Assembly (NCBI RefSeq): GCF_034366625.1
Contig: NZ_JAXMIH010000024.1
Span: 62,001 to 126,000 of the forward strand
DNA: 64,000 nt
Source: Prosthecobacter sp.
GTDB lineage: Bacteria; Verrucomicrobiota; Verrucomicrobiia; Verrucomicrobiales; Verrucomicrobiaceae
Direction: 5' to 3'
The notes beneath the pieces are model-generated. The model was not told the origin of the DNA and ran no database searches. It saw only the letters and a list, made by a program, of their open reading frames with translations. This document shows, in pieces, positions 44,028-52,232 of the stretch. Made by a program: the position numbers and the translations under genes. How positions within the stretch are numbered: the first letter of the stretch is position 1; every line of letters begins with the position of its first letter.

Positions 44028-44711
44028 ATGCATCACCGATCCTTCCACACTTTTGCCACCGCCTGGGCTCTCATGCTGAGTTTGTGTTCATGCGCCGGGA
44101 CCCGTTTTTATCAGAAGGTAGACGGCCAGGGAGTCATCGTGGGCCGCCCGTGCATTGAGTGGATGAAGCCTGACCGGTTCGTGTATGCGCGGAACAAGAA
44201 TCCGGTGTTTTCATTCAAACGCCCCAATGGCGAAGTCATCAAGCCCGGCAGCATCGAGACAGATGGCGGCAGCATTCCGCATCTTCTATGGGCGCAGAAG
44301 GGTTTTTCACCGTGGACCTATGCCCCGGCCTACCTGATCCACGACTGGCTTTATGAGGCGCACCGGCGCAAAGTCCCGGCAGGAGTCGATCCGAAAGGCA
44401 ACGATCTCTACTACACCAAGGAACAGGCGGACTGGATCATGGCGGAAGTCATCAAATGCCAGATGGAGCGCCCCTCTGATTTTGACACCAGAAAGTCTGC
44501 CGCTCATTTGAGAACGATCTATTGGGCGGTGAGCAAGTTTGGCAACACCGCATGGAACGGAGAAGCACATCCCATTGATGAAGGAGAATCGTTCATCAGC
44601 GACACATTGATGAATCTGCCCTTGCTGCCTGCGTTCGGCTCCTTGAAGGACCAACTGACCCCCGTGCCTGCAAAGCCGGAGCAGAAGGGATCGAGAACAC
44701 CTCAGGAATAG
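44028..44711 (+). CDS. DUF1353 lipoprotein
   Basis: This 227-residue protein has a lipoprotein leader with lipobox LCSC (lipidated Cys22). The DUF1353 core is recognisable from SIETDGGSIPHLLWAQ and YAPAYLIHDWLYEAHR, the conserved HDWLY motif. DUF1353 is often phage- or prophage-linked elsewhere; here it sits among housekeeping genes. Function unknown. It converges on the DUF971 gene with only 13 bases between. Confidence 0.8.
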   Translation: MHHRSFHTFATAWALMLSLCSCAGTRFYQKVDGQGVIVGRPCIEWMKPDRFVYARNKNPVFSFKRPNGEVIKPGSIETDGGSIPHLLWAQKGFSPWTYAPAYLIHDWLYEAHRRKVPAGVDPKGNDLYYTKEQADWIMAEVIKCQMERPSDFDTRKSAAHLRTIYWAVSKFGNTAWNGEAHPIDEGESFISDTLMNLPLLPAFGSLKDQLTPVPAKPEQKGSRTPQE

Positions 44712-44724
44712 CGAACGGCATCCA

Positions 44725-45012
44725 TCAAAGCGCCTTCAGGTAATCGAAGGTGTAGAGACCGGTGTTGTGGCCGTCGCTGAAGTCGAACTGGATGGCGTAA
44801 CCGCCGATCATGCGCCAGTCCTTCACAGTGACGCCGGGAAAGGCTTTCTGGTTGGTGCCACCGATCTTGTTGCCAAGCAGGTCGCGCTCGCCGGTGTTTT
44901 CGGCACTCGGCGAAGCAGCGCGGAGCTTTTCCATGGCGATGAACTGTTCCGAGCCATCGCTCCAGACGAGGGCGACTTCAGTGCCGATGAGTTCGAGGCG
45001 GGTGGGAGACAT
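44725..45012 (-). CDS. DUF971 domain protein
   Basis: This 95-residue protein starts at ATG 45012 (MSPTRLELIGTEVALVW). It matches DUF971 (the N-terminal domain of gamma-butyrobetaine hydroxylase as a stand-alone protein): SDGSEQFIAMEKLRAASP, then WRMIGGYAIQFDFSDGHNTG and YTFDYLKAL. Stand-alone members are often linked to Fe-S assembly genes. It follows the rpsD terminator. Confidence 0.88.
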   Translation of the reverse strand: MSPTRLELIGTEVALVWSDGSEQFIAMEKLRAASPSAENTGERDLLGNKIGGTNQKAFPGVTVKDWRMIGGYAIQFDFSDGHNTGLYTFDYLKAL

Positions 45013-45049
45013 GGAAAGCAGAATGATGAATGAAGAACGCTTGGAAAGC

Positions 45050-45078
45050 AAAAGGGACGCCTTTGGAGCGTCCCTTTT
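45050..45078 (-). terminator. Rho-independent terminator after rpsD
   Basis: A perfect 10-bp stem AAAGGGACGC (45051-45060) with GCGTCCCTTT (45068-45077) encloses a 7-base loop. On the minus strand it ends with TTTT, about 30 bases past the rpsD stop. Confidence 0.85.
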
Positions 45079-45104
45079 GAAGATTGAAGGCTGATCCGTG
45101 AGGA

Positions 45105-45719
45105 TTAGCGGGAGTAGAGCTCGACGACGAGCTGCTCGTTGGCGATCGGGTTGATCTCCTCACGCACGGGGACGCGATTGACGACGCCGCTCATCTTGTC
45201 GCGATCGACGGTCATCCAGTCGGAAGCCGGGGTGCCCTGGGTCATTTCGAGGAAACGACCGACGAGCTGCTGGCTGCGCTGGCTGGTGGTGCGGGCGGCA
45301 ACGACGTCACCGGGCTTGCACTGGAAGCTGGCGATGTTCACGACCTTGCCGTTCACGGTGATGTGGCGATGGCTGACGAGCTGACGGGAGGCAAAACGGG
45401 TGTTGGCGAAGCCCATGCGGTACACAACGTTGTCGAGGCGCAGTTCGAGCATCTGCAGGAGGTTTTCACCGGTCACACCCTTGCGGCGCTGGGCTTCGGT
45501 GAAGAAGCGGCGGAACTGCTTCTCCATGAGGCCGTATTGATAGCGCAGCTTCTGCTTTTCAGCGAGGGCGGTGCCGTATTCGGAAGTCTTGCGGCGGGTG
45601 TTGCGAGCACCGTGCTGTCCCGGCGGGAAGTTGCGGGTTTCGAGAGCCTTGGAGGGACCGAAAAGCGCGACGCCAAAGCGGCGGCAGATTTTTTCGCGGG
45701 GACCAGTGTAGCGAGCCAT
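45105..45719 (-). CDS. rpsD: 30S ribosomal protein S4
   Basis: This 204-residue S4 shows the N-terminal YTGPREKICRRFGVALFG, FRRFFTEAQRRKGVTGENLL and the S4 RNA-binding domain LELRLDNVVYRMGFANTRFA with VSHRHITVNGKVVNI. It is the last gene of rpmJ-rpsM-rpsK-rpsD. In many bacteria rpoA and rplQ follow rpsD; here a terminator and a DUF971 gene follow instead. Confidence 0.96.
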   Translation of the reverse strand: MARYTGPREKICRRFGVALFGPSKALETRNFPPGQHGARNTRRKTSEYGTALAEKQKLRYQYGLMEKQFRRFFTEAQRRKGVTGENLLQMLELRLDNVVYRMGFANTRFASRQLVSHRHITVNGKVVNIASFQCKPGDVVAARTTSQRSQQLVGRFLEMTQGTPASDWMTVDRDKMSGVVNRVPVREEINPIANEQLVVELYSR

Positions 45720-45748
45720 AGTGAGGTAGTAGAAAGGGGCTGGAAAAA

Positions 45749-46306
45749 TTAAACGCGGCGGGCTTTGGGCGGACGGCAGCCGTTGTGCGGCACAGGAGTC
45801 ACGTCCTTGATGATGCTGACTTCGACACCGAGGGCCTGCACGGCGCGCACGGCGGACTCACGGCCGGAACCGGGACCACGAAGGCGAACTTCGGCTTCAC
45901 GAAGGCCATGCCCCATCGCCTGACGGCAGGCATCCTGAGCGACGACCTGGGCGGCGTAAGCGGTGCCTTTGCGGGAGCCACGGAAGCCCATCTTGCCGGC
46001 GGTGGACCAGCCAATGACGCCACCGGCACGATCCGTGATGGTGACGATGGTGTTGTTGAAGGTGGCGTAAACGTGAACGATGCCGGCGGAGACGTTCTTG
46101 GAGCCCTTGGCCTTGACGACCTTCTGCTCGGCAGCCTCACCACCGATTTCGAGCCAGACGCTCTGGGAAACCTGCTTGTCACCGCTGTTGGAGGGACGCT
46201 GGTCTGCGGGTGCGGCAGGATTAGCAGGCGCGGCAGGATTAGCGGGTGCGGCAGGAGCGGGAGCTGCTGCGGCGGCGGGTGCGATGGAGGTCGTTTCGTC
46301 AGCCAT
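45749..46306 (-). CDS. rpsK: 30S ribosomal protein S11 with Ala/Pro-rich N-terminal extension
   Basis: The S11 core (about residues 60-185) is intact: [40 protein letters not shown] and the C-terminal [12 protein letters not shown]. The first 55 residues or so are an additional Ala/Pro-rich tail ([18 protein letters not shown]) plus a short acidic linker. Length is 185 against about 129 for most S11 proteins. The start at 46306 is the only good ATG before the extension. Confidence 0.93.
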   Translation of the reverse strand: MADETTSIAPAAAAAPAPAAPANPAAPANPAAPADQRPSNSGDKQVSQSVWLEIGGEAAEQKVVKAKGSKNVSAGIVHVYATFNNTIVTITDRAGGVIGWSTAGKMGFRGSRKGTAYAAQVVAQDACRQAMGHGLREAEVRLRGPGSGRESAVRAVQALGVEVSIIKDVTPVPHNGCRPPKARRV

Positions 46307-46333
46307 GGTGGGGAGTCTTTGCTAAAATACGGA

Positions 46334-46708
46334 TTACTTGGCCTTCTGGGCACCGACGGTCTTGCGCGGACCTTTGCGAGTGCGGGCGTTGGTATGGGTG
46401 CGCTGGCCGCGCACGGGAAGACCACGGCGATGACGATGGGCGCGGTAGCAGTTGATGCCAAGGATGCGCTTCATGTGCATCTGGATCTCACGACGAAGGT
46501 CGCCTTCGATCGCGATCTTCATCCCCTGGATGGCCTGGGTGATGGCGGCGATCTGCTCGTCGCTCAGCTCACCTGCCCGGATGTTCGGGTCGATGTTGGT
46601 GGCGGCAAGAACCTTGCGGCTGAGGGAAAGACCGATGCCATAGATGTAAGGCAACGAGTATTCGATCTTCTTTTCGTTCGGGATTTCGACTCCAAGCAGG
46701 CGGGCCAT
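46334..46708 (-). CDS. rpsM: 30S ribosomal protein S13
   Basis: This 124-residue S13 shows ARLLGVEIPNEKKIEYSLPY, YGIGLSLSRKVLAATNIDPN, and the C-terminal RGLPVRGQRTHTNARTRKGP, which reaches the decoding centre tRNAs. Normal length. Between rpmJ and rpsK. Confidence 0.96.
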   Translation of the reverse strand: MARLLGVEIPNEKKIEYSLPYIYGIGLSLSRKVLAATNIDPNIRAGELSDEQIAAITQAIQGMKIAIEGDLRREIQMHMKRILGINCYRAHRHRRGLPVRGQRTHTNARTRKGPRKTVGAQKAK

Positions 46709-46740
46709 AATGCAGTATTAGATGTGGTGGGAAAAGTGGA

Positions 46741-46854
46741 TCAACCCTGACGCTGTTTGTGGCGTGGGTTTTTGCAGACAACACGGACAACGCCTTTGCG
46801 GCGGATCACACGGCAAAGTTCGCAGAGGGGTTTAACGGAGGTACGGACGCGCAT
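46741..46854 (-). CDS. rpmJ: 50S ribosomal protein L36
   Basis: This 37-residue zinc-ribbon ribosomal protein ([20 protein letters not shown]) has the CxxC and C/H ligands ([13 protein letters not shown]). ATG 46854 is chosen to give the standard 37 residues; a longer frame upstream runs through a hairpin. First gene of the rpmJ-rpsM-rpsK-rpsD operon. Confidence 0.95.
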   Translation of the reverse strand: MRVRTSVKPLCELCRVIRRKGVVRVVCKNPRHKQRQG

Positions 46855-46890
46855 ACTAGGAGGATAAAAAGGGTGAGTCTGGGGGAACTC

Positions 46891-46915
46891 AAAACCCCGC
46901 TTTTGGGCGGGGGGC
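46891..46915 (-). terminator. Hairpin with T-run in the rpmJ leader (attenuator candidate)
   Basis: On the minus strand CCCCGC/GCGGGG (46912-46907 with 46900-46895) is followed by TTTTGAG. It lies about 40 bases upstream of the rpmJ start, with no minus-strand gene above it that would need a terminator. It could therefore be a leader attenuator for the ribosomal operon. Confidence 0.5.
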
Positions 46916-47044
46916 GTGATGTCTAACACAGGCACAATCTCGCGCAAGCTGGAATTTAGCAGTTTTACACAGGGTTTCGGGCAGGTGTGAACAGGCGCGG
47001 AGAGCAGTTGCCCCCGCGTGGATGAACGGCATCATGCGCGCCTG

Positions 47045-47695
47045 ATGAAAACCGTTCTCTGCTTTGGCGACTCCAACACCTGGGGCTTTGTGCCCGAAAG
47101 CATCACCGCCCCCTTCCCGGAACGCCACCCTTACGCCGTGCGCTGGACCGGTGTTTTGGGCCGTGAACTCGGTTCCGCCTTCCGCGTGGTCGAGGAAGGC
47201 CAAAACGGCCGTACGACGGTGCATGACGACCCCTTTGCCGCCGTCCGCAACGGCAAAGCCGTGCTGCCGGCGATCCTCGAATCGCACAAACCGCTCGATC
47301 TCGTGGTGCTGATGCTCGGCACGAATGACCTGAAGAACGTCTTCGGTGTTTCACCCGGTGAAATCGCGACGGGTGTCAAAGTGCTGGCACAGATGATTCT
47401 GAACAGCGACGCCGGAATCATGAACCGGCCGCCGAAGCTGCTCCTCCTGTGCCCGCCGGCCATCGGCGACCAACTGCATCTGCCGGACATCGCCGCGAAG
47501 TTTCCGAACGCCCAAAAAGACAGCCGCAAGCTGCCCAAGTATTATGAAGCGCTCGCCGCATCACTCGGCTGCGGCTATTTAAACACGCAAACGCTGATCG
47601 AGCCCGGCAGCGATGGCATCCATCTGGATGCAGCAGCACATGCACGACTTGGCAGTGCCGTAGCCGCTGCGGTGAAAGCAATTCTTCCCTCCTGA
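47045..47695 (+). CDS. SGNH-family hydrolase (esterase)
   Basis: This 216-residue protein starts at ATG 47045 (MKTVLCFGDSNTWGF). The SGNH blocks are visible: GDSN (block I), NGR near residue 56 (block II), GTND (block III) and DGIHLD near the C-terminus with the catalytic Asp/His. It resembles arylesterase/acetylesterase-type SGNH enzymes without a signal peptide. The substrate is not known. pyrD follows 3 bases later. Confidence 0.88.
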   Translation: MKTVLCFGDSNTWGFVPESITAPFPERHPYAVRWTGVLGRELGSAFRVVEEGQNGRTTVHDDPFAAVRNGKAVLPAILESHKPLDLVVLMLGTNDLKNVFGVSPGEIATGVKVLAQMILNSDAGIMNRPPKLLLLCPPAIGDQLHLPDIAAKFPNAQKDSRKLPKYYEALAASLGCGYLNTQTLIEPGSDGIHLDAAAHARLGSAVAAAVKAILPS

Positions 47696-47698
47696 CCC

Positions 47699-48724
47699 AT
47701 GACCTTGATCGAAAAATTTTATCCCGTGATGAAGCCGTGGCTGTTCCGCCTCGATGCGGAACGGGCGCACACGCTCACGGTCAAGATGATGGTCGTCGCG
47801 CATCGCCTCGGCATGCTGAGGTCAGTCGTCACCACGCCGCAGCAACCGCGTACCGTGATGGGACTCACGTTTCCGAATGTGCTGGGTCTTGCCGCCGGCA
47901 TGGACAAATCCGCCAGCGCAGTCGATGCTTGGGGAGCGATTGGTTTTGGCTCCGTCGAAGTCGGCACGCTCACACCGCGTCCGCAGCCGGGGAATCCGAA
48001 ACCGCGTTTGTTCCGCCTGCCGGAACACGAGGCGCTCATCAATCGCATGGGCTTCAACAACCCCGGCATTCACTCCGCCGTGAAGAAACTCCAACGTCGG
48101 CGCACCAAGGCTGTGGTCGGCGTGAACATCGGCAAGAACTTCGACACGCCCAACGAAGACGCGGTGAATGACTACCTACACTGCCTCAAAGCCGCGTATC
48201 CTGTTGCCGATTACATCGCGGTGAACATCTCATCGCCCAACACAAAGGGGCTTCGCGATCTTCAGGCTGAGGGCGCGGTGCGGCAGTTGATCGCAGAGCT
48301 GAAGAAAGAGCAGGCCGTATTGAAAAAGGAACACGGCAAAACGGTGCCGCTGCTCGTCAAGATCGCCCCCGACCTCAATGACATGCAAATCGAGGCGCTC
48401 GCCCGCGTCTTCAATGAGCAGCACATCGACGGCGTCATCGCCACCAACACCACCATCGACCGAGACGCCGTCACCGGACACGCTTTGGCACAGGAAACCG
48501 GCGGTTTGAGCGGCGCACCCGTGCGTGAGCGCTCCAACCTCGTGCTGCAGGCCTTCCGCATGCTGTTGAGGGAGCAGATTCCCATCATCGGTGTCGGTGG
48601 CATTTTAAATGCGGCCGATGCGGCCGAAAAACTGAAGCTCGGCGCGGCCTTGGTGCAGGTGTACAGCGGGCTCGTGTATCGTGGGCCGGGTTTGGTACGG
48701 GAAATCTTGGGGCAGGTCAAGTAG
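47699..48724 (+). CDS. pyrD: Dihydroorotate dehydrogenase (quinone), class 2
   Basis: This 341-residue flavoenzyme of pyrimidine synthesis has the N-terminal membrane-binding helix region typical of class 2 enzymes (KFYPVMKPWLFRLDAERAH). FMN/substrate motifs: GLAAGMDKSASAVDAWG, RMGFNNPG, AVNISSPNTKGLRDLQ with the catalytic serine, IATNTTIDRD and IIGVGGILNAADAAEKL. The direct link to an SGNH hydrolase is not functionally explained. Confidence 0.95.
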   Translation: MTLIEKFYPVMKPWLFRLDAERAHTLTVKMMVVAHRLGMLRSVVTTPQQPRTVMGLTFPNVLGLAAGMDKSASAVDAWGAIGFGSVEVGTLTPRPQPGNPKPRLFRLPEHEALINRMGFNNPGIHSAVKKLQRRRTKAVVGVNIGKNFDTPNEDAVNDYLHCLKAAYPVADYIAVNISSPNTKGLRDLQAEGAVRQLIAELKKEQAVLKKEHGKTVPLLVKIAPDLNDMQIEALARVFNEQHIDGVIATNTTIDRDAVTGHALAQETGGLSGAPVRERSNLVLQAFRMLLREQIPIIGVGGILNAADAAEKLKLGAALVQVYSGLVYRGPGLVREILGQVK

Positions 48725-48725
48725 T

Positions 48726-48808
48726 CAAAGATTCGTCAAGGTGTGGTCAAGACGCACGCCATCACCTCTTGACCACCTTGACTGCGCAGCCTTGACCTTC
48801 TTGACGCT
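48726..48808. repeat. CTTGAC/GTCAAG short repeat region
   Basis: Between pyrD and the CDGSH gene the hexamer GTCAAG or its complement CTTGAC recurs six or more times in both orientations, giving several possible hairpins. No gene is seen. Confidence 0.5.
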
Positions 48809-48836
48809 ACTCTCATCCCCTGCCAAACTCGCGCGC

Positions 48837-49079
48837 ATGGAAAACCTCCCCAAAATCTACGACAAGCAACCTGTCGCCGTTGAACTGCCTGCCGGAGACC
48901 ATTGGTGGTGCGCCTGCGGCCTGAGCGGCCATCAACCGAGCTGTGACGGCAGCCACAAAGGCACGGGTCTCGGCCCAAAGAAGTTCACGCTGCCCGAGGC
49001 GAAGAAGGTCTGGCTCTGCAACTGCAAGCAGACCAAGAACCCGCCCTTCTGCGACGGCACGCACAAGACGCTGGGTTGA
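48837..49079 (+). CDS. CDGSH-type iron-sulfur protein (two Fe-S sites)
   Basis: This 80-residue protein carries two CDGSH-type 2Fe-2S motifs: WCACGLSGHQPSCDGSH near residue 24 and LCNCKQTKNPPFCDGTH near 60, with the usual three Cys and one His each. Such small mitoNEET-related proteins are found across bacteria; roles in Fe-S or redox handling are proposed. ATG 48837 follows a short non-coding region. Confidence 0.9.
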   Translation: MENLPKIYDKQPVAVELPAGDHWWCACGLSGHQPSCDGSHKGTGLGPKKFTLPEAKKVWLCNCKQTKNPPFCDGTHKTLG

Positions 49080-49168
49080 TCCGCACTTAAAAGCTCCGAC
49101 TTGGATCGCCGCGTGATGGGAATAAACCGCGCGCGGCGTTCTCATATCCGTATTCTTTTTCCAACCTC

Positions 49169-51013
49169 ATGAATCGAAGCCGTTTCCTGTCACTCGCCGT
49201 CTGGCTGCTTGCCGCAGCCGTCTCGAACGCCCAGTCCTTCAGCATCGGCGGAGACGATGCGCCAAAGCAGCAGCAAGTGACGGCGGAATTGATCGCCGCA
49301 GTATCCGCCGCAGCACCGGGCCAGCCGTTCCAAGCGGCGGTCAAACTCGTGCATGCCAAGGATTCGCACACGTATGGCAAGGTTCTGCCGCCAGAAATCA
49401 TCGGCAAGCCCACGAAACTGATCTGGACGCTGCCGGAAGGCTGGAAGGTCGATGAACTGCCCTGGCCCACCACGCACAAGGTGCCCTCCACCGATGGCGC
49501 GATGAGCGAAGGCTACGACGGCACGGTTCACCTACCGGTGACGATCACCCCGCCGGCCAATGCCGTCGTCGGCAGCAGCGCCGAGTTGAAGGTCAAAGTC
49601 GATGCTCTGGTGTGTGACCCGAAAAGCTGCATGCCTTTCGTGAAGGAAGTCTCGCTCACACTGCGCATCGCCGCCGCTGCTGAAGCGGATGCCAAGAATG
49701 CCGCCGTGTTTGGCGGCGCACCGGCCACCACGGAAAAAAAAAGCCCTGAGACCAAGGCCGCCGCTGTAAGTGCGCCGAAGTCTCCCCTGCCCTTCGCGCA
49801 ACTGCTGCTTTACGCCTTCATCGGCGGTTTGATCCTCAACATCATGCCCTGCGTCTTTCCGGTGCTCGGCATCAAGGTCACCAGCGTGGTACAGCAGGCG
49901 GGTGAAGACCGGCGCAAGGTCGTGCTGCATGGTTTGATGTACACCGTTGGCATTTTACTGTCGTTCTGGGTGCTGGGCGGCCTCGCCATCGCGCTGAACA
50001 AAGGCTGGGGTTCCCAGCTTCAATCCGCGAGCTTCAATTTCTTCCTCGCGGCCTTCTTCCTCGTCTTTGCGCTGAACATGGCAGGCTTGTTTGAGATCGG
50101 CACGTCCGCCATCGGCGTCGGCACGGGCTTGCAGTCGAAGAGCGGCCTCGGTGGCTCGTTTTTCTCTGGATTGCTCGCCACCGTCGTCGCCACGCCATGT
50201 TCGGCACCGTTTCTCGGCACAGCGCTGGGAGCCACGCTCGCGCTGCCGCCATCGCAGTCGATGCTGATCTTCACCTTGATCGGTTTTGGCCTCGCCAGTC
50301 CGTTTCTGCTGCTCTCCCTCTTCCCCAGTCTCGTCTCCGCGCTGCCACGGCCTGGAGCGTGGATGGAAAGCTTCAAGCAGGGCATGTCCTTCCTGCTGTT
50401 CGGCACCGTGGGCTTCATGCTCTATGTGTTGACGACGCAGATCGAGGGTCTGCCGCTGCTGTTTGTCATCCTCAGCCTCGTGCTCATCTCATTGGGTTGC
50501 TGGATCTACGGCCGCTGGGCGCTGCCGCACAAACCCGCCCGCACGCAGAACATTGCGCGCCTGCTCACCCTGCTCGCCATCGCCGCCGGGTTATGGTTTG
50601 GCTTGCCGCCTGCATCGGCAGCCCGCAGTCATTCCACCGAGACCGTCAATCCAAACGACCCTGACGCCCTGCACTGGGAAACCTGGTCGCCGGAGAAAGT
50701 CGCCGCCCTGCGAGCTGCGAAGCAGCCCGTGTACATCGATTTCACCGCCTCCTGGTGCTGGACCTGCCAGGTCAACAAACGCGTCTATGCCAATGCTTCG
50801 CTGCGCGCCTTGTTCAAACAGCACAAAGTCGCCACACTCAAGGCCGACTGGTCGGACGAAAACGAAACCATCCGCCTAGCCCTCGAAGCGTTGGGCAAAC
50901 GCGCGGTGCCCGTGAACGTGCTCTACCTCCCCGGCGTCGAGGAACCCTTCATCCTCGATGAACTGCTCACCGTTGGCAATGTGACTGCGGCGCTGAAGAA
51001 GCTGGAGAAATGA
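49169..51013 (+). CDS. DsbD-type thiol:disulfide interchange protein
   Basis: This 614-residue protein has a signal peptide (SRFLSLAVWLLAAAVSNA) and a periplasmic DsbD-alpha domain (about 25-175) with the cysteine pair in VCDPKSCMPF. Eight or so membrane helices follow (about 205-490), containing the MPCVFPVLGIK and PCSAPFLGTALG cysteine motifs. The C-terminal thioredoxin domain has CWTC near residue 530. It passes electrons from the cytoplasm to the periplasm for cytochrome c or disulfide correction. The first cassette at locus 2 begins 63 bases after its stop. Confidence 0.92.
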   Translation: MNRSRFLSLAVWLLAAAVSNAQSFSIGGDDAPKQQQVTAELIAAVSAAAPGQPFQAAVKLVHAKDSHTYGKVLPPEIIGKPTKLIWTLPEGWKVDELPWPTTHKVPSTDGAMSEGYDGTVHLPVTITPPANAVVGSSAELKVKVDALVCDPKSCMPFVKEVSLTLRIAAAAEADAKNAAVFGGAPATTEKKSPETKAAAVSAPKSPLPFAQLLLYAFIGGLILNIMPCVFPVLGIKVTSVVQQAGEDRRKVVLHGLMYTVGILLSFWVLGGLAIALNKGWGSQLQSASFNFFLAAFFLVFALNMAGLFEIGTSAIGVGTGLQSKSGLGGSFFSGLLATVVATPCSAPFLGTALGATLALPPSQSMLIFTLIGFGLASPFLLLSLFPSLVSALPRPGAWMESFKQGMSFLLFGTVGFMLYVLTTQIEGLPLLFVILSLVLISLGCWIYGRWALPHKPARTQNIARLLTLLAIAAGLWFGLPPASAARSHSTETVNPNDPDALHWETWSPEKVAALRAAKQPVYIDFTASWCWTCQVNKRVYANASLRALFKQHKVATLKADWSDENETIRLALEALGKRAVPVNVLYLPGVEEPFILDELLTVGNVTAALKKLEK

Positions 51014-51076
51014 ACCGCATCTCCGTCGGATATAAAGCTGCTGACAAACCTCGCAAACTGTTAACCATCTGTACTG

Positions 51077-51573
51077 TTCTGCCAACCCAAGCCACGCCCG
51101 CCGTATGATTCCAGCCATCGTTACCTTCATCAAACCCGGAGATGTTGCCTTTGCGGATATTCACGAGTTCCCTGAAATGCCGAGGGTTGGAGAGATTATT
51201 AACATTGGAGATTTTGACCATGAGTGGTGGAGAATCATGGAGGTGATTTACACGGATCGTCAGCACGAAGACGGCCCTCCAGTTTCTTTGATCGCCGAAC
51301 CAATCGAACCACTCCATGTAGCATTCCGAAGGAAATCACAGACACGAGATGGTTGACCATCACCACGGCGTTATCCTTTATTTTGTCTTTAGCATTCCTC
51401 CACGAAGAAGGTCTTTGAATGTAGATTGGCATATTTAATAGATTTGATGTTTTGTTACCCACCGAAATGAAGCCGCACGCCGCACAAGGCAGAACAAAAC
51501 GGATGCAGATAACGCTCGTAGATCGGCTGTTGTGTTTTCCATATTTTACTCCTCGCGTATCTGATCCGAGGCG
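51077..51573 (+). mobile_element. Integron-type gene cassette 2 (497 bp)
   Basis: The 5' junction core GTTCTGC (51076-51082) is the exact reverse complement of the attC left outer arm GCAGAAC (51489-51495) at the other end, as expected for a cassette that was once circular. The segment is visibly more A+T rich than its neighbours. It holds one gene (51105-51356) and 132 bases between that stop and the attC site in which I see no further gene. Confidence 0.7.
51105..51356 (+). CDS. Cassette-encoded protein of unknown function
   Basis: This 83-residue protein starts at ATG 51105 (MIPAIVTFIKPGDVAFADIH) and contains RVGEIINIGDFDHEWWRIME, a small beta-rich protein without a signal peptide. No family is recognised. 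The start lies 28 bases from the inferred cassette 5' end, a common distance in integron cassettes. Confidence 0.6.
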   Translation: MIPAIVTFIKPGDVAFADIHEFPEMPRVGEIINIGDFDHEWWRIMEVIYTDRQHEDGPPVSLIAEPIEPLHVAFRRKSQTRDG

Positions 51574-51579
51574 TTCGCC
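51489..51579 (+). other. attC-like integron recombination site, copy 2
   Basis: Left outer arm GCAGAAC, unpaired AAAA, CGGAT (51500-51504) with ATCCG (51564-51568), extrahelical G at 51505, CAGATA (51506-51511) with TATCTG (51558-51563), spacer AGGC, right core GTTCGCC (51573-51579). Compared with copy 1, two stem pairs have changed on both sides (GC to AT), which preserves pairing. Confidence 0.78.
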
Positions 51580-52232
51580 CAACACCAACCCGCGACCGTC
51601 GTCCTGAAGGAAACTCGGCAATGAAACTCTTCACGATCATTGAGTCTTTTGGGTCCGCACAGGGAGACGGTTGGAGTTCCTACATTGAGTGGCGAGGTCT
51701 GCCCTTTGATCGTTTTGACTCCATAGATGGCATACTCAGCCCGAGCCTATTCACTCCCGAGTCCGAGGAGGATTGGAAGCACGTTTTCCCAGAGAGTTGC
51801 ATGACCCATCTGATCACTGACTATAAGTATGCGGCACAGAAGCGTTCACAGATGCAGAGTGGCGACATTGTCGGTTTGAGGTTGGATGACCACGACGAGA
51901 GCGACGCCGCATTTCTTGGCTACGACCTGATCGATGGTTCTTTCGACGTGTCACTACTCACCAACTGGGGGAACGACGTGGATTCCATTAACCGAGCGTT
52001 GGGTCCCACCGCTTTGATTCAGAGCCTCAGTGTCGTTCATAGCATTCAGACTCATCTGCTATCGACTTGCGATGAGGACGCTCATGTGGACGGCTGCCGT
52101 ATCGTTTCCATCTACAGCACCGCTGATACTCGATGACCACGATTAAAGAGCTAACAAAACGGATGCTGGCGGCTCGTATGGCATCTGTCGTGTCATCGAC
52201 GCTTCCTGCTCGCCGTCGCCTGATCCGAAGCG
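51574..52232 (+). mobile_element. Integron-type gene cassette 3 (659 bp)
   Basis: The segment lies between the crossover points of attC copy 2 and attC copy 3 and holds one gene (51621-52136) whose stop is 12 bases before the attC left arm. Its 5' end TTCGCCCAAC matches its own left arm AGCTAAC less well than in cassettes 1 and 2. Confidence 0.7.
51621..52136 (+). CDS. Cassette-encoded protein of unknown function
   Basis: This 171-residue acidic protein starts at ATG 51621 with a good ribosome binding site (GAAGGA about 10 bases upstream). It contains FGSAQGDGWSSYIEWRGLPF, QSGDIVGLRLDDHDESDAAF and VVHSIQTHLLSTCDEDAH. No signal peptide, no membrane helix, no recognised family. Confidence 0.65.
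   Translation: MKLFTIIESFGSAQGDGWSSYIEWRGLPFDRFDSIDGILSPSLFTPESEEDWKHVFPESCMTHLITDYKYAAQKRSQMQSGDIVGLRLDDHDESDAAFLGYDLIDGSFDVSLLTNWGNDVDSINRALGPTALIQSLSVVHSIQTHLLSTCDEDAHVDGCRIVSIYSTADTR

Noticed and set aside
44028..44711. DUF1353 lipoprotein as a sign of prophage
   Set aside because: No other phage structural, lysis or integrase gene is nearby, and the neighbours are housekeeping genes.
46861..47044. tRNA or other structural RNA gene near the rpmJ leader
   Set aside because: No acceptor/T-arm pattern is present; only the hairpin noted as an attenuator candidate.
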